Positions 1-9,994 of a stretch of DNA of 22,500 nt are shown piece by piece. The notes under the pieces were generated by a model. The model had not been told where the DNA came from and searched no databases. It saw nothing but the letters and a program-made list of their open reading frames with translations. The translations under genes were made by a program, and so were the position numbers. Position 1 is the stretch's first letter, and every line of letters begins with the position of its first letter. Source of the DNA: Chrysomallon squamiferum (lineage: Eukaryota > Mollusca > Gastropoda > Neomphalida > Peltospiridae); assembly GCA_012295275.1 (NCBI GenBank), contig CM022671.1, forward strand, positions 3,851,565 through 3,874,064, written 5' to 3'.

Positions 1-1309
1 TAATTTATTATACAAAATAGCAAAGAAATATGTGAAATTACCTACCTTTATCCCTAAATTTTTTTTTTTTCACCTAGTTTACACACAAACAAAGAAAGTA
101 AAACTATCACTTGGAAATATGGGCAATGTATCTAGACAGTGTCTTTGCACTACTTCATTATTCTATGGTTAATGTCTCTATCGGACGGTTAGTTATTCGA
201 GTTTGACTGTCAAGTACACTACGACGGCTTTCACAAATTATACTTTCTAAGATAAGAAAAAAAATGACCTTTACGTTAATGGGTCTTCAGACATCCCCAT
301 CTATTGTCCAGAACATTAACATCATCTCTTATGTGTTTCGCTGAAAAAATAAATAAAATAAAAATAAAATAAAACAAGTGACATATCATTAGTATTAAGA
401 CAGAGTCATCAGATAACGATGACATTAACATAATCCTCGGGTCTCGTAGGTTTACGAGGTCGTAAGAAGAAAGAGAAAGTCGTAGGTGAGTGATGAATTT
501 ACGAAACAGATAAAGCTGGAATATGTTGAATGTGTTTCTCTCAGCTGAATGACCAGACAAGAATTTCTTTTTACGTTTTCTTTGTTTTTCCGTCAGTGTT
601 TGTCATCAGCCGTATTGAATTGCCTGTGTCTTGGTAGACCTTATTGCAGAGTGAACTGGCGTGTCAGTTAACAACTGTTAGTTTTAATAAGATCAAAGTT
701 ACATTTGTCATGTGAAAGTAAATCCTATCAGTGGTTTGACGATTACGTCTTTCAACAAATGGTGAATACCAGACTTCGGAAAGTTGGAGTGACATCTCCG
801 CGTTTAATACTGCGTTTAATACGTTGCTGGTTTAGTAAGACAAAGTTATCTTATTATAATAACCTCAGATTTTTTATTTGTCTTATAAATATATAATTAT
901 TTACTTATGAACAAAACGTGGACGCCATATATCCATAAATACATGTGTAAATAATTACGGTCTGGGTTTTATCACCATGTTGTCGGCAAATTTATTATAC
1001 CATTCCGACACACGATGTTAATCTAAATCGCTTTTCTCAGAGGCCAAACATTGGTTGGTTCAGTATTTTACAAAAGTCTCATGAACAGAAACATGTTATT
1101 TCTCACAGATCAAGCAGTCCAAATACTTAGATGGATGCATCATCACTGCAGTTCACCGCACACCTAAAAAAATCAGTCGATCCTCTTTGTCTTTGGCTCC
1201 ATAATAATGTTTTTATTTCTTTTCTTTTTTTCATGTCCTGTTTACAGAGAGCGAAATATATTATTACTAGACAACTGTCATTTACTGTGAATGTTGTTTT
1301 TTCTTACAG
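1..1309. other. Probable intron or 5' flank of the carbonic anhydrase gene; no exon recognised
   Basis: The first recognisable carbonic anhydrase exon begins at 1310 with a split codon, so at least one coding exon lies upstream. I looked here for the expected preceding carbonic anhydrase block (the SPINI and NNGHT-like segments) on the + strand and did not find it. Short open frames in this stretch have no recognisable family features. The sequence is AT-rich and ends in a T-rich tract plus acceptor AG at 1308-1309, so the stretch is best read as intron. Confidence 0.6.
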
Positions 1310-1455
1310 CCAGCACGAAAGTGAACGGAGACCTGTTTATTGAAGGCGGTGGTTTAGTTGGCAGATACAACACCGCAGAATTCCATTTCCACTGGGGGTC
1401 GAGCGAGGACCAGGGCTCAGAGCATACGATAGACGGACATCGGTTTCCTTTGGAG
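1310..1455 (+). CDS. Carbonic anhydrase exon A (zinc histidines 94/96, Glu106 equivalents)
   Basis: Acceptor TTCTTACAG precedes 1310 and donor GTATTT starts at 1456. The exon enters with two bases of a split codon and ends on a codon boundary. It encodes the strand with FHFHWG and the downstream GSEHTIDG, the hallmark alpha-CA active-site block. Confidence 0.88.
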
Positions 1456-1715
1456 GTATTTACAACACCTTTCGGTTTAACTGGGTTTTTTGTTTTGTTT
1501 TATTATTACATCAGACACACAGAAGGACACGCTGATGAGATGTAGTCAAGTGTTAAAGTGTGGCCATGATATTGACAGTCTGGGAACAGATAGGCTTCAG
1601 TGATACGTCCAGAGGCATATGGTTCCTGATGGTAGAGAGACTGATATACCTGAAACTGAAAAATATGATTAAACAAAAATAACAATAACTGTTTTGCCCG
1701 GTTTGATATATGTGT

Positions 1716-1762
<47 letters not shown>

Positions 1763-1773
1763 GTGGGCGTACG

Positions 1774-1804
<31 letters not shown>

Positions 1805-2679
1805 CAATATAATTGTGGGTTTTTTCACGATGTATTTCTTGTATTACAGATGCATATTGTTCACTATGCTGCCAAGTATGGGAGTATTTCTAAAGCAATA
1901 ACGGAGCCAGATGGTCTGGCAGTTCTAGGAATTTACTTCCAGGTACACAGTATTGCGTAAGATATTAGAAAAGGTTCAAGTAATAAAAATCATTGTAGAA
2001 TCTACAGTTATAATACTACTTCGACTACTACTACCACTACTACTACTACTACTACTGCTACTACTACTACTACTAATAATAATGATAGCAACAGCAGCAG
2101 CAGTAGTAGTAGTTATTTATAGCAGCAGCAAAAATACCAGTAGTAGTGGAAGTAATAGTAGTTGTAGGCCTAGTACTAAAAACAAAAACAAAATTATGAT
2201 AACGACAACATTAACAATAATAATTACAGCTACTAAAACAACAATAATATCAACAAAACAACATCATCTTTAAAAAAGCATCAGTTAAGAAATAAAACAT
2301 TCAATACAGGAGAAAGAAGAGAGATACATTTTATCAGCATAAAAGTATCATCCTCATCATCATCATCATTATTATTATTTATGTTGTTATTATTATTATT
2401 TGATAAACAGATAAACAGTAAGTGTTATTGTAATAATGTTCATTGTTTCACTATCATTATTTTATTAATATCATTCTTATTGTCTCGAAAAGTTTTATTA
2501 CCATTTTATTTTAAAATTTTACAACTTCTACTACTACTACTGTTATTATTATTGTTATTATTATTACCATCATCATCATCATCATCATCACCACCATCGT
2601 CATCATTATTATTGTCATAGTGTTTATCATTATCATTATCATTACTATTGTCATCACTTTTATTATTATCATGATCATA

Positions 2680-2713
<34 letters not shown>

Positions 2714-5700
2714 GTAATAATAATCGATTATCGGATTATTATTATTATTATTATTATTATATTATTATGATTACAGTTATTGTTGTTGTTGTCATTGTAG
2801 TTGTCTCAGTATGATAATCCGAGTTTCGAACCAGTAGTAGAGGCACTTCAGAAGGTAACACGTCATGGTAAGTAATGTTGTTAACACACAACGAAATTTT
2901 TGAATACATTTTATTTTAAAATACATTTATTAATTCGGAAACCCAATACTTTAGCTTAATTTTAGCTATTTTAAATAGATTTTGCTCTAACGCTATAATA
3001 ATTATTAAAACAAATCAGAAAATATTTTAAATAGATTTTTGTCCTAAACTCTGTAACGCTATAATCAATAATAATAATAATAAAAAATAATCTGCAAGTG
3101 TTTTAAATAGATATTATTCTGAAAAGAAAATATACACTTAGATAGAAATTCGTACAGTTTTATTTAATAACTATAAGTTTTAATTAATTTACGCACACTG
3201 TATTTTTTAACGTATTTTTCAGGTCAAAGCCACGCGGTAGCGAATTTCATCTTGGACTCTGTAATTCCGAAGGACAGGCGAAGGTACTTCCGGTATAAGG
3301 GCAGCTTGACAACGCCGCCATGTTACGAGAGTGTCACGTGGACAATATTTGCCGAGCCGGAGAAAATTTCACTAAGACAGGTCTGAGCTACGTTTTGTAA
3401 TCTGAGTTGTCACGTTTCCTAAATAGATAATTATTATAGCATGCATTTGGTAATGCGAACGTATAGTGTAAAGGCTTATGGTATATTTTAATGTTTATTT
3501 TATTTTAATTTTGTTTTTTTTGGAGAGGATGGTTTTTGCTTTTTTGTTAATGTTAACAAAAAGATTCTACATGTTACAAGCGTCCAGTCTTTATTAATAA
3601 CAAAGTTACCGTTTCCTCTGAATATCAGGCTGTTTTTTTTTTTAATGTTTTTTATTTACTGGGGTGGGGGTCTGATTATTTGACGAAACAGCACCAGGTT
3701 AAAAGGCAAACTATCTTTTTTGTTTTAATGACATAATTTATTATTAATAATAAATTTAGAACATGCAAAATAAACGTTGTTACCACATAAGGTATAGTTT
3801 AAATGAGAATGCAGCCTTTGAAATAATACCATTATCGTTCTTCTTAAGAGAATCAGAAACAAGGAAATTGAAATTTAACATGGACTGCGATATTTTAATT
3901 AGAGCAGTCAACGTACAGTGAGATTGAACAATTTCTGTTTTAAATAATACATTTAGGAACTTAATATGTTGAATTTTTATTTAATAAAATTGCAGATGAG
4001 TAAAAAAAAAAACTTTAACATTATTAATAATAACACAATTTCTACAAAAAACATACAGCGACAATTAGTATCTTTTTTTTTGTTTTTTTGTTTTGTTTTT
4101 TACAAAGTAGTCACACTGTTTAATAAACCAAACTTCACATTGCAGTTGCGCTTTCTACGTTACCTCATACAACACGACCACGACGAAGGCACGGACCACC
4201 ACGTCGTCAACGACTCCGTACACAACAATCAAGTCAACTACATGTACGACAACTTCCGTCCCATACAGCCTTTGAACGGAAGACGAGTCTTCTGCAGCTA
4301 CGCACACGACAGTTCTTCTGATTCCCACGACGCGCCTGATACAAAACCATCATCATCATCATCAGCAGCAGCATCATCTGCGACAGACCACGCGGCAATA
4401 AGGGTCACGGGAAGTAACCCGCGCACCACCGCCGGTTCTCAGATTCTCGAACAAAACCGATTCGAGGCGTCGTCCGTTCAAACAGGTTCTCATTCGCTGA
4501 CTGATAACAAGGGAAATAACCCCAACTTGAGAACCGGAATAGATAACTCTGCTCACACAATGTCACAGATAACTCAACAGGCTAAAGATTCGCTTCTGTC
4601 CGGAGCGAATTTCGCCCCGCGACGTTCTTTCAACAGACAGAACACGGCAGACGCGAAGGCTCAGTCGAGGCGTCAGATACACTCAGTGTCAGAACAGTTC
4701 ACTGACATCAAGCTGCAGACAGCAGAGATAATCAACGATCCGAAAACCAACGGAGAAGAAGGCCAAGATCAGTCAAACGTAGACTCACTGGGAGAAATAA
4801 CACAGAAAAAAGAGACGGTCAGTCCAGCTTCAACCACTGAAACAACTGTTGAAACGACACAGGCACGAATTACACGGGCTAAATTACTCGGAACACTGAA
4901 CACGCGGACGTATCCGGAAACCACACAGTCTACCGTAACCTTCCATCCTGTGACTCAGCAACAAGAACACGAATTGCTGAGAAACAGTCAGAATCATCCT
5001 GCGCAAACACAAACACAAACGTCGACTGTACGTGGTGGACATCAACAAGCCACACATGTACAGCGTCAACCGCAACTACACCAACGTGCTGGTAGTCATG
5101 CACAAAACGCGAAACCTACACACGGTCATCCACACGTCAATGCATTCAGTCATCAGCGGCCTGTACAGAACCGACCTCAAGTCCGTCGACCTCCGTACCG
5201 TCAGATACAAGGGACTCGGATAACACCAACAACACCACTGCCACGGACAACTGTGTTCCAGTATCCCGTCAGTCGTCGAAACAGAAACAACTGGCGTTTC
5301 GTGTCGAGATCTACAACAGCACAACCAGTTCGCAATGCTCTTCCACTCAGACCTGTTTATTACAGGCCCAATCTCCGCTACAACAGACCCACTCAGCTCC
5401 TTAACGGCCAGCCTCCTTCTGTTATCAGGGCTCCTGCAAGGAGACAAAACTACCAGCGTCAACAGGCAAGGCAGGCAGCCTGGCAGCAGCAACAGCAACG
5501 TCTTCGTCAGATGAACCAAAGGAGGTACAGACAACCCGTTACAGCCCCGACGACAGCAAAACCTTTAGTTTATCTACAACCTCTTCAGCAGCCAATACGA
5601 CTGGCGAAACCAGACTACTACAGGTATTTCAATAACAACAACGACAACGCCTACGGGCCTCTCGGATTCGGAGTAGATGTGCCCAATTTCGGAGAATTCA

Positions 5701-5783
5701 GAAGAAGAAGAAAGCGAAGTTTAAGAACAGTTATGTTAACTAGAAAAAGAACTAACTACAGAAAAAGTTCCAAACTTAACTGA
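1310..5783 (+). CDS. Alpha-carbonic anhydrase with long basic low-complexity C-terminal tail (5' partial, 5 exons)
   Basis: The joined exons are 1310-1455, 1850-1942, 2801-2867, 3223-3380 and 4146-5783. All splice phases agree, giving 699 residues plus a split first codon. The enzyme family interconverts CO2 and bicarbonate using zinc. Visible active-site residues are the FHFHWG motif (two Zn histidines at 1384 and 1390), the SEH glutamate (1420, Glu106 equivalent), EMHIVH with the third Zn histidine (1853), and SLTTPP with Thr199/Thr200 equivalents (3309, 3312). The catalytic domain ends near the NGRRVF motif at about 4292. Roughly 496 residues follow, rich in Gln, Arg, Asn, Thr and Ser, with a Ser/Ala run, a five-Gln run and a terminal RRRRKRS cluster. 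The N-terminal exons, including the region of the His64 proton shuttle and any signal peptide, are outside the window. An extended alpha-CA is reminiscent of molluscan nacrein-type shell-matrix proteins, but this tail is basic rather than acidic or Gly-Asn repetitive, so a biomineralisation role is only a possibility. Confidence 0.88.
1717..1802. repeat. (AC)n followed by (GTAT)n microsatellites in a CA intron
   Basis: About 20 AC dinucleotides (1717-1756) are followed by a TATATG spacer and about seven GTAT units (1773-1802). The block ends roughly 47 bases before the exon B acceptor. Confidence 0.95.
1850..1942 (+). CDS. Carbonic anhydrase exon B (third zinc histidine)
   Basis: Acceptor TATTACAG precedes 1850 and donor GTACAC begins at 1943. 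The 93-nt exon is in phase 0 on both sides and continues exon A in frame: PLE joins MHIVHY, giving the Glu117-x-His119 equivalent, followed by the conserved [11 protein letters not shown] segment. Confidence 0.88.
2015..2800. repeat. Trinucleotide-repeat-filled CA intron with AAT/ATT inverted arms
   Basis: Most of the intron between exons B and C is made of ACT, AGT, AGC, ATC, ATT and AAT triplet runs. An (AAT)n arm at about 2680-2720 faces an (ATT)n arm at about 2731-2767 across the perfect palindrome TAATCGATTA (2721-2730). This hairpin-capable segment ends about 33 bases before the acceptor. Confidence 0.85.
2801..2867 (+). CDS. Carbonic anhydrase exon C
   Basis: It encodes [19 protein letters not shown], a typical alpha-CA helix block, and ends with one base of a split Gly codon before GTAAGT at 2868. 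I prefer the acceptor AG at 2799-2800 because LSQYDNP aligns with the family. A second in-frame AG at 2808-2809 would shorten the exon by three codons and cannot be excluded. Confidence 0.8.
3223..3380 (+). CDS. Carbonic anhydrase exon D (Thr199 block)
   Basis: Acceptor TATTTTTCAG precedes 3223 and donor GTCTGA begins at 3381. The split Gly codon from exon C is completed here. It encodes [18 protein letters not shown], the conserved SLTTPP active-site loop, and ends at a codon boundary (ISLRQ). Confidence 0.88.
3381..4145 (+). other. CA intron, no coding content recognised
   Basis: AT-rich intron with short homopolymer T and A runs. It starts GTCTGA and ends with a T-rich stretch and TTGCAG. 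The frame open from 3966 is intron read-through upstream of the true exon start. Confidence 0.7.
4146..5783 (+). CDS. Carbonic anhydrase terminal exon: end of catalytic domain plus 496-residue tail
   Basis: Acceptor CACATTGCAG precedes 4146. The first 49 codons finish the CA domain (LRFLRYLIQ through [19 protein letters not shown]). The rest is a single uninterrupted reading frame to TGA at 5781-5783. The tail begins with a Ser/Asp segment, has a Ser/Ala run at about 4345-4380, a Thr/Gln/His-rich middle, and an Arg/Gln/Pro/Tyr-rich second half with a Gln run at 5484-5498. It ends in a polybasic RRRRKRS (5700-5720) and a lysine/arginine-rich terminus. Such bias suggests intrinsic disorder. The open frame upstream of 4146 is intronic. 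Confidence 0.85.
   Translation: MRFLRYLIQHDHDEGTDHHVVNDSVHNNQVNYMYDNFRPIQPLNGRRVFCSYAHDSSSDSHDAPDTKPSSSSSAAASSATDHAAIRVTGSNPRTTAGSQILEQNRFEASSVQTGSHSLTDNKGNNPNLRTGIDNSAHTMSQITQQAKDSLLSGANFAPRRSFNRQNTADAKAQSRRQIHSVSEQFTDIKLQTAEIINDPKTNGEEGQDQSNVDSLGEITQKKETVSPASTTETTVETTQARITRAKLLGTLNTRTYPETTQSTVTFHPVTQQQEHELLRNSQNHPAQTQTQTSTVRGGHQQATHVQRQPQLHQRAGSHAQNAKPTHGHPHVNAFSHQRPVQNRPQVRRPPYRQIQGTRITPTTPLPRTTVFQYPVSRRNRNNWRFVSRSTTAQPVRNALPLRPVYYRPNLRYNRPTQLLNGQPPSVIRAPARRQNYQRQQARQAAWQQQQQRLRQMNQRRYRQPVTAPTTAKPLVYLQPLQQPIRLAKPDYYRYFNNNNDNAYGPLGFGVDVPNFGEFRRRRKRSLRTVMLTRKRTNYRKSSKLN
4345..4380 (+). repeat. Coding trinucleotide run (Ser/Ala) in the CA tail
   Basis: A TCA/GCA run inside the coding exon gives consecutive serines and then alanines. 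It is an in-frame expansion, so length polymorphism would alter the protein without a frameshift. Confidence 0.8.
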
Positions 5784-6050
5784 GTGAAAGAACAGCATGT
5801 GTCTTAGTCCCCAGCTTTAATAAGAGAACGTTTATTTGCTAAATGACTGTGGTTATGAAAGAAAAACAGTACGGTGTCATCTCTCGGTGTCTGAAATCAC
5901 TGTCAAAGATCACCAGTAAGTGGAGAAATGTAAACGCATCTGTAAAAATTTACAGTGATTCCCGTTTGTAGCATGAAGTTTAAACGAGTCAAACCATCCT
6001 GCCATTTCTCTTGCTTGCTTCTCGTTATCATCAGTGATTCTTTTTACCTG

Positions 6051-6204
6051 AATTATTATTATTACTATTATTATTATTATCATTATTTTTATTATTATTA
6101 TTATTATTATTATCATTATTATTATTATCATTAGTAGTAGTAGTAGTAGATTACTGCTACTATTTATTTATTTTGTTCCTTTTAATTTACAAATATTTTA
6201 TTTC

Positions 6205-6290
<86 letters not shown>
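6051..6290. repeat. Facing (ATT)n and (AAT)n arrays
   Basis: An imperfect ATT array (6051-6135) is followed about 70 bases later by about 28 uninterrupted AAT units (6205-6290). They are reverse complements of each other and could fold into a long hairpin. Confidence 0.92.
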
Positions 6291-6291
<1 letters not shown>

Positions 6292-6370
6292 GGTGAGAAG
6301 GCATGAAAAATGGAAAATGGCAGAATCTTTATAATTAGCAACAATTAGTTTCTGTAAACAAAACACTTTT

Positions 6371-6371
6371 A

Positions 6372-6442
<71 letters not shown>
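6371..6442. repeat. (AAAT)n followed by poly(A)
   Basis: About twelve AAAT units run directly into about 22 A residues, then short AAAAT and GA runs. Confidence 0.95.
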
Positions 6443-6450
<8 letters not shown>

Positions 6451-6770
6451 ATAAAATAAAAAAAAGAAAGAGAGAGAGAGAAACAATGAGAAACGTAATT
6501 TCAAAATAACCATCATATTCGATACTGAATACTGTTTTTTGTTTCAAATAGTACAGTACTTATTTGCTAAATTATTTGTCAGGTACGTAATTATTTTTTA
6601 CCAATTATAGTCCGGTATATCTATATCTATATATATTACTTGTATATACACATCACATACCCTGAGAAAGAGACAACACATCACAGATCATTTTTCAGCT
6701 GATGTTTATAATCATCATTTTAATATTTTTTCACGTTTGTACATAGTTTAGTGCTGGGTTAGATCAGCAA

Positions 6771-6833
<63 letters not shown>

Positions 6834-6898
6834 GTTATTGTTATTATTTATTTTAATTTATAATTTAAAAATAAATATTACAATTTTTTTTATCATCA

Positions 6899-6968
<70 letters not shown>
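6771..6968. repeat. Two (ATT)n arrays
   Basis: ATT arrays at about 6771-6850 and 6896-6968 are separated by about 45 bases of A/T sequence. Confidence 0.95.
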
Positions 6969-6969
<1 letters not shown>

Positions 6970-7259
6970 AAAAATACGTTTCCACTTACGGACACATCTA
7001 TTTTTGCAAATAACATATTTACATTTTATAACTGCAGTAGTGGGCTGAAGGCATTTTAATCATTAATTTTGATGGTAGAAATGCATTTGTGTTCAGAGTT
7101 ATCGTTTTGTGGTCTAAATCTGTGATTCCCAACACAGAGCATAGGGAATTATGACCTTTTTTATGTTTTAGAGACAGTAAAAATTAAAAACTCAAAACGT
7201 GTAGATTTTTGGACTGTCTGAAGAGAACACAAAATGAGAGAAAAAGAGAGTGCAAAGAG

Positions 7260-7395
7260 CCATTTATTTGTTTTATTTTATTTATTTATTTATTTACGTA
7301 TTTTTTTATTATTTATTTACATGTTTATTTATGTATTTATTAATTTTTTATTTATTTATTTATTAATTTTTTATTTATTTATTTATTTATCTTTA
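7260..7395. repeat. Imperfect (TTTA)n array
   Basis: TTTA units interrupted by ACG, ATG and T-run variants. Confidence 0.9.
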
Positions 7396-7685
7396 AAAAA
7401 ATAATAAAATAAGACTTACTTTTTTTACTCAGGGTACATATGTATTGAAAAAAAAGTTTCACTTGATTACCAGCGGTTCACTTTATAGTTGTCATTTCTG
7501 ATGTCCCCAATAAACAATTTGTATCACCTCATTTGGTGTTTGTTCTTGTGTGAAAGCCTTTTCAGAATAATACTTTGTAAACGTATCAAGACAGTAGTGC
7601 ATGTATGAATATTTAACATTCACTAATGATGCTCAAAGTCATGATAAATATGTCTCCGTTAAACCAAAATACAAGAGACAAACAG

Positions 7686-7688
7686 AAA

Positions 7689-7719
<31 letters not shown>
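7686..7719. repeat. (AAAT)n microsatellite
   Basis: About eight AAAT units at the left edge of an A/C-rich stretch. Confidence 0.93.
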
Positions 7720-7720
<1 letters not shown>

Positions 7721-8015
7721 ACAAAATATTGTTTAAAGCAAACACATAAACAAACGCAAATCATGCACACAAATACAGAATACATAGACACATAAAAACC
7801 ACAAACACAAATACAGCATCCAGAGAAACACAAACACAAACACGACACTCAAACACAATACAAACTCAAACACACCAAACACAAAATCCAACACACACAC
7901 AGCATACAAAGAAACACAAACACAAGACAGACAATTGTCTTTACCTTTCTCTCTCTCACACATATCAACATACAAACTCGCATATATACACAAGTGTAAA
8001 TATACAGAAACAAAA

Positions 8016-8065
8016 TAAAATAAAATAAAATAAAATAAAATAAAATAAAATAAAATAAAATAAAA
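8016..8065. repeat. (TAAAA)n microsatellite abutting a transposon
   Basis: About ten TAAAA pentamers end about 14 bases before the left terminus of the Tigger-like element. A similar TAAAA/TAAA run resumes after its right end at 8807, so the element appears to have inserted into this simple repeat. Confidence 0.93.
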
Positions 8066-8079
8066 AATGTCAAAAAATA

Positions 8080-8806
8080 CAGTGGTACCTTGACCTACTA
8101 GTAACTCAATTTGCTCGTTTATCAAATCAATTTTCCCAACTGAAATTAACTGAAATACCATTAATTATCATTATACCATTAATAATCCCGCCCCCCAAAA
8201 TCACACCAATTTTTTGTAACGTTTTTTTTTAAATAAGGAAAAATGTATTTATAAATGACAAATATTGTATAAAAAAAAAAAAAATAAAAGAGAATGTAAA
8301 GAAATAAACTGATTTTGTAAAGTGTATTTATCTTGGAGATCAGACAAATTATTTTAACGCCTTTGGCTGGAGTTGTAGCCTTTATCGACTGCTTCTGCTT
8401 CAGTATGGTACATATCGTAGACGTACTACGCTCGTAAAGCCAAGCCAAATGGATTACAGGCACACCTTTCTCATGATTTTTAATGATTTCATGCTTTAAT
8501 TCAATTGACATCATCCGCTTCTTCTTCTCAGGACTGTCCTTTGTTGGGAGTCACTATCAGAAGAAAAAAGTGTGCGAAATTAATACAGAGATGCTTCCAC
8601 AGCGAGGTAATCACGTAAAGTAAATGAGTGAGAAGCGGGATGCTGGACGGATGTTGTGCTGTTCGTTGCGCCAAGTAACTGCGGCGTATCTGAAGCTCAC
8701 TCGTAAGTCGGATCTTGGCTCGCAACTCAAAGCAAATCCGCCCGAGCGATTGCTCGTAACTCGGAAAACTTGTAACCTGGGTCAGTCGTAAGTCAAGGTC
8801 CCACTG
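8080..8806 (-). mobile_element. Non-autonomous Tigger/pogo (Tc1-mariner superfamily) DNA transposon, 727 bp
   Basis: The left end reads CAGTGGTACCTTGACCTAC. The reverse complement of the right end reads CAGTGGGACCTTGACTTAC, differing at two of 19 positions, so these are terminal inverted repeats. TA flanks both sides (8078-8079 and 8807-8808), the target duplication expected of this superfamily. On the minus strand the interior encodes the start of a Tigger-type transposase DNA-binding domain (listed separately), but there is no room for a DDE catalytic domain. The element is therefore an internally deleted copy, movable only in trans if at all. Confidence 0.88.
8330..8531 (-). pseudogene. 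Tigger transposase N-terminal CENP-B/pogo HTH remnant
   Basis: Reading from about 8531 on the minus strand gives PEKKKRMMSIELKHEII, then HEKGVPVIHLAWLYERST, STICTILKQK and ATPAKGVK. This matches the N-terminal helix-turn-helix of Tigger/CENPBD1-like proteins, which I recall as MMSIELKHEIIEKHERGV with STSTICTILKQKESIK. After about 60 residues the similarity ends in AT-rich sequence, consistent with deletion of the rest of the transposase. It is not expected to be functional. Confidence 0.85.
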
Positions 8807-9067
8807 TAAAATAAAATAAATAAATAAACAAACCAACGCAGTCGACAGTCTCGTATTAAAAACATCCCATTAGTTTTACTTTACACACTGGAATATTTTG
8901 TTGCATTGAGGAATTCCATGATCAATTTTTTTTTTTTTTTGGATCTACTTAATAAAATAATAATAAACACCATTAATGTATATTATTGTTTTATTAAACA
9001 ATAAACGCATTCGACAGTAAATAGAAATAATGCTTATCATTATATTATATATTTACTATTAATACAT

Positions 9068-9068
<1 letters not shown>

Positions 9069-9164
<96 letters not shown>

Positions 9165-9166
9165 TT
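9069..9166. repeat. (ATT)n then (TTTA)n compound microsatellite
   Basis: About 18 ATT units pass directly into about ten TTTA units. Confidence 0.95.
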
Positions 9167-9747
9167 ATTGTTTTTTTTTCTTAGATTAAAAGACCTTATT
9201 TAAACATTAAACGCAGACGTCACATTGTAGATTTCATCCCAGTGACCTCTATGGACTCTTTTATTAAGAGGAATATAAGGCTGAACATTTTTACTGGGAC
9301 GAGTGTTAAACATTCGTCAATAATAATTTTAAAAAAAATTTAGTGACTGATATTAATGCTTCAGTGATTACTTTATATCACTGAAGTTATTAATAATTTT
9401 CTATCATCTATAACCTACAGTAGCGGATGTATAAATAACTCACGGGCTTATTTTCATTTATTTCATTTTCTTAATATTGATTCGGTTATTGTGTGATAAA
9501 ACTAAAACGCGTAATTCTTTTTCTCATTATTTATTTAATATAAACTAATGTTAGTGGCACTCACCGGGGTATCATGAAGTCAGATATCCTGGACAAAGGG
9601 CGTGGAGACATATTCACAATTCAATAAATGATAGTCATTATTTCAACGAAAATATTCATGTTAAAATCGTGGATATTATTTTCTGTCTGTTTTTGTAACT
9701 GGATGGTTTCGTTTACTGAAAATGTTATGTATGTATGTATGTGTTTT

Positions 9748-9749
<2 letters not shown>

Positions 9750-9794
<45 letters not shown>

Positions 9795-9796
9795 TT
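9750..9796. repeat. (TTTA)n microsatellite
   Basis: About twelve TTTA units. Confidence 0.95.
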
Positions 9797-9951
9797 TTTG
9801 TAAGTTTATTCATACACATATACACATACATATACATACATACAAACAAACACCGTATATATTAGTTATTTCAGTTAGTCAATATCAGTAGCGGTCCCAT
9901 ATATATCACAATTAGTTCACTTCTTTATATCAGTCTATGTATATGTATATA

Positions 9952-9954
<3 letters not shown>

Positions 9955-9994
<40 letters not shown>

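Larger units (their letters stand above)
5784..8079. other. Intergenic region after the CA gene: 3' UTR candidate, then microsatellites
   Basis: Right after the CA stop there is a probable 3' UTR. A weak AATAAG is at about 5818, but no convincing AATAAA lies close to the stop, so the polyadenylation site is unassigned. The rest is dominated by the simple repeats listed separately. The A/C-rich stretch 7736-7960 produces long minus-strand open frames that look like repeat translation. No gene is recognised. Confidence 0.6.

Noticed and set aside
705-896. 63-codon + strand open frame as an upstream CA exon
   Set aside because: Its translation matches none of the expected alpha-CA N-terminal motifs and lacks a phase-compatible splice link to exon A that I could justify.
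1953-2814. Several open frames of poly-Leu, poly-Ile, poly-Asn and poly-Ser
   Set aside because: They are translations of triplet repeats in a CA intron.
5076-5534. 152-codon open frame on the minus strand
   Set aside because: It is antisense to the CA tail exon. The sense frame has splice-supported continuity with a recognisable enzyme domain, and the antisense product shows no family features.
6187-7059. Poly-Ile and poly-Phe open frames on both strands
   Set aside because: They arise from ATT/AAT and AAAT arrays.
7080-7200. Possible hAT-type element end around GATTCCCAACACAGAG
   Set aside because: The motif loosely resembles terminal repeats of that superfamily, but no matching inverted copy or 8-bp duplication was seen.
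7733-8161. 142-codon minus-strand open frame rich in Cys, Val and Phe
   Set aside because: It is the translation of an A/C-rich low-complexity tract and the TAAAA microsatellite and runs into the transposon end; there is no domain pattern.
8528-8836. 102-codon minus-strand open frame overlapping the transposon right end
   Set aside because: It spans the transposon terminal repeat and flanking TAAA repeat; only the stretch before the HTH remnant is transposon-derived and there is no separate gene.
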